From assembly GCA_002868945.1 (NCBI GenBank), contig PKTX01000020.1, positions 19,724 through 83,723 of the forward strand: DNA of 64,000 nt, given 5' to 3'. Below the pieces are notes generated by a model. It was not told where the DNA came from, did no database searches, and saw only the letters and a list, made by a program, of their open reading frames with translations. This document shows positions 62,497 through 64,000 of the stretch, in pieces. Positions within the stretch are counted from its first letter, which is position 1, and each line of letters begins with the position of its first letter. The translations under genes and the position numbers were made by a program. This DNA comes from Desulfobulbaceae bacterium. GTDB lineage: Bacteria; Desulfobacterota; Desulfobulbia; Desulfobulbales; SURF-16.

Positions 62497-64000
62497 TTAT
62501 GCCATGAGGCCTTCAATTAAAGCCCTGGTCAGATTGACAGCCTTGGGATGACGCATGATCATCAGTTCACCGCCGGCCATGAGCATACAGCTGGCAGTGA
62601 TGGCTTCCATCATGACGCTGCGTGTTTCCTGATCACCAAGGAACTCATCCGTGGGCAGGCGACACTCCTTGGCCTTCCAGACCTCGCGGCCCAGGTTACA
62701 GATCATGGGCACCTGCAGCTTGTCATCCTGCTGGGTCAGGGCGGCCTGGCGAATACGTTCCATAACGGAGTAGGTGTATTCGATACCGTAGCCCAAGGCG
62801 CCGATGGAGGGATCGATCAGGACATTATCAAGAGTGACACCGAGATTCTGCAGGAGGATATTAAGCTGCTTGGCCAGGTTGACATCAATGGGGCTGGCCG
62901 CGACAATGGGGTGCTGGAAGGCCATGGCCGTGGCACCCAGGGTACGATAGTTGGCATCTTCCAGGGGGGCCAGACAAACCTTTTTGTCGCCGATGAGCGA
63001 GGTGATCTCCCGCAGGGTGTCCGTATCCTTCTCGGCATTGCCGCAACCCCAGACAATGGTGGGCACATCGATATTATTGATAACATCGGCAGCGGTCTGA
63101 GCCGCTTCTGCCGCAGCCCTGTTCATGCCGTTGGGATCAGTTGAAACCAGGGAAATACAGATGGCGTCGGCACTGTATTCCTTCACGCATTTACGGGCCC
63201 ACTCAACAGGATTGCCGATAACGTCTTCAAAGTGCTTCCGCAGCCCTTCAGGCCAGTCGGAAGGATCGACATCAAGGATGTCCATGGCAATGCGCGGCTT
63301 GTTATCCATGCTGCCTTCAAAGAGCTGAAAGGCCATGGTGGACTCACCACCCACGGTAATGGTGTTGTCACCATTGCCGAGCACGGTTTCACGAATGGCG
63401 CCGGAGTATTGCTGGGTGTAGGCATCGGCAGGCACCTTGGTGCAGCGCTCGGCCAGGGGTACCTCCTGGGCGGCCAGGGCCGCCACATCACCGGTGGCTA
63501 CCGGCGCAGCCGGAGCAGCCTTCTTCTTGGCCGGTGCTTTTTTCTCAGCCGCAGGCTCTTTGGCCTTTTCTTCTTTTTTCTGCTTTTCAGCAGTCGCCTC
63601 TTCCGCCTTTTTTTCGACCTTGGCACTATCTTGCGCGGCTATATCTGCCGCCTCGCCGGTCAGACCGGAGGGCACGGTGCCACCGGCCCGCTTCATCAAC
63701 TCTTCATAACGAGCCACAACAGCAGAGGGTAGATCAGCTGCGGTTTGCGGGGTCAAAGGGGCCTTTTCAGCAGGTGTAGCAGGCGCTGCGGCAGATTCAG
63801 CCGCAGGTGCGGCAGGAGCCGGGGATTCCGGGGCCGGGGTTTCTGGAGCCGGAGCGGCCGGAGTGGCCGGAGCACTGGGAGCAGCTGCTGCCGGTGTCAC
63901 ATTTGGATCCTTCTCAAGGACGCTCTTGGCGCCTGCGAAATTAGCAAGGGCCTCAAACTGATCATCAGTCAGGTTAAAGGCCTGCTTCAACGCCTTTAAG
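62497..64000 (-). CDS. acsD: Corrinoid/iron-sulfur protein small subunit, 5' end beyond window
   Basis: Delta subunit of the corrinoid iron-sulfur protein; at least 500 residues are encoded and the frame is still open at the window edge, so the true start lies outside (a TTG at 63990 is an unlikely start). The conserved domain (about the last 330 residues) includes NPVEWARKCVKEYSADAICISL, VPTIVWGCGN and DPSIGALGYGIEYTYSVMERIR. Before it is a Pro/Ala-rich then Lys/Glu/Ala-rich linker of about 140 residues, unusual for AcsD. It heads the visible acs-fdh-hdr cluster. Confidence 0.92.
   Translation of the reverse strand, partial: LKALKQAFNLTDDQFEALANFAGAKSVLEKDPNVTPAAAAPSAPATPAAPAPETPAPESPAPAAPAAESAAAPATPAEKAPLTPQTAADLPSAVVARYEELMKRAGGTVPSGLTGEAADIAAQDSAKVEKKAEEATAEKQKKEEKAKEPAAEKKAPAKKKAAPAAPVATGDVAALAAQEVPLAERCTKVPADAYTQQYSGAIRETVLGNGDNTITVGGESTMAFQLFEGSMDNKPRIAMDILDVDPSDWPEGLRKHFEDVIGNPVEWARKCVKEYSADAICISLVSTDPNGMNRAAAEAAQTAADVINNIDVPTIVWGCGNAEKDTDTLREITSLIGDKKVCLAPLEDANYRTLGATAMAFQHPIVAASPIDVNLAKQLNILLQNLGVTLDNVLIDPSIGALGYGIEYTYSVMERIRQAALTQQDDKLQVPMICNLGREVWKAKECRLPTDEFLGDQETRSVMMEAITASCMLMAGGELMIMRHPKAVNLTRALIEGLMA

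Overview
The window looks like chromosomal DNA of an anaerobic, sulfate-reducer-like member of the Desulfobacterota (Desulfobulbales-like is my best guess). This is inferred from gene content: a Wood-Ljungdahl (reductive acetyl-CoA) gene cluster with bacterial-type full-length acetyl-CoA synthase, a formate dehydrogenase/HdrA/MvhD operon rich in selenocysteine codons, a Mn-dependent pyrophosphatase, a NapC-like multihaem cytochrome, and an amphi-Trp/XXXCH-like protein. About 50 protein genes, one tRNA gene and many dispersed short repeats can be supported.

Layout. 0.4-8.6 kb: a CNNM/CBS membrane protein, then a leftward mgtE - HtrA-like protease - polyferredoxin set, a FliF-tail-like small protein, a MscS channel and a small exported protein. 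9-19 kb: YihY membrane protein, typA, a split phosphotransferase/kinase pair, metK-ahcY, an amphi-Trp/XXXCH-like protein and an M48 protease with TPRs. 19.5-25 kb: recN and a PP-loop thiolation-type enzyme, tRNA-Thr(CGT), a GEMM-I (cyclic dinucleotide) riboswitch with its own promoter and terminator but no obvious adjacent target, a DEAD-box helicase and a cold-shock protein. 25.4-28.2 kb: a membrane multihaem cytochrome followed by a histidine kinase and a response regulator. 28-37 kb: GNAT, ppaC, a response regulator, proC-nadK, an AP2-domain protein, mazG, an aminotransferase and a DjlA-like co-chaperone. 37-50.5 kb: ftsY, an ispH-UbiA fusion, bpt, a DUF1343 protein, cooC, a zinc-ribbon protein, hslVU, a Xer recombinase, and xseB-ispA-dxs. 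Isoprenoid genes (ispH, ispA, dxs) recur within 12 kb.

50.6-64 kb is the most interesting part: a leftward cluster acsD - acsB - acsC - fdhA - hdrA - mvhD. The last three genes each contain one in-frame TGA exactly at a position where relatives have Cys or Sec (FdhA residue 827, HdrA residue 63, MvhD residue 67). Read through as selenocysteine they become full-length proteins. FdhA is also fused to an N-terminal [2Fe-2S]/GltD-like flavoprotein, and HdrA is a QmoA-like plus HdrA-like tandem fusion. The natural reading is a flavin-based electron-bifurcating or confurcating formate dehydrogenase that supplies or drains formate and reducing power for the adjacent carbonyl/methyl branch (AcsB, and the corrinoid protein AcsC/AcsD). 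The carbon monoxide dehydrogenase subunit itself is not in the window; its maturation ATPase gene cooC lies 8 kb away.

The intergenic spaces carry at least two miniature inverted-repeat families (A, about 150-300 bp; B, 65-249 bp), with one copy of B inserted inside a copy of A and flanked by a 4-bp duplication, plus shorter repeats (C and D) and an eight-copy 7-bp tandem repeat. Several long hairpins act as probable bidirectional terminators.
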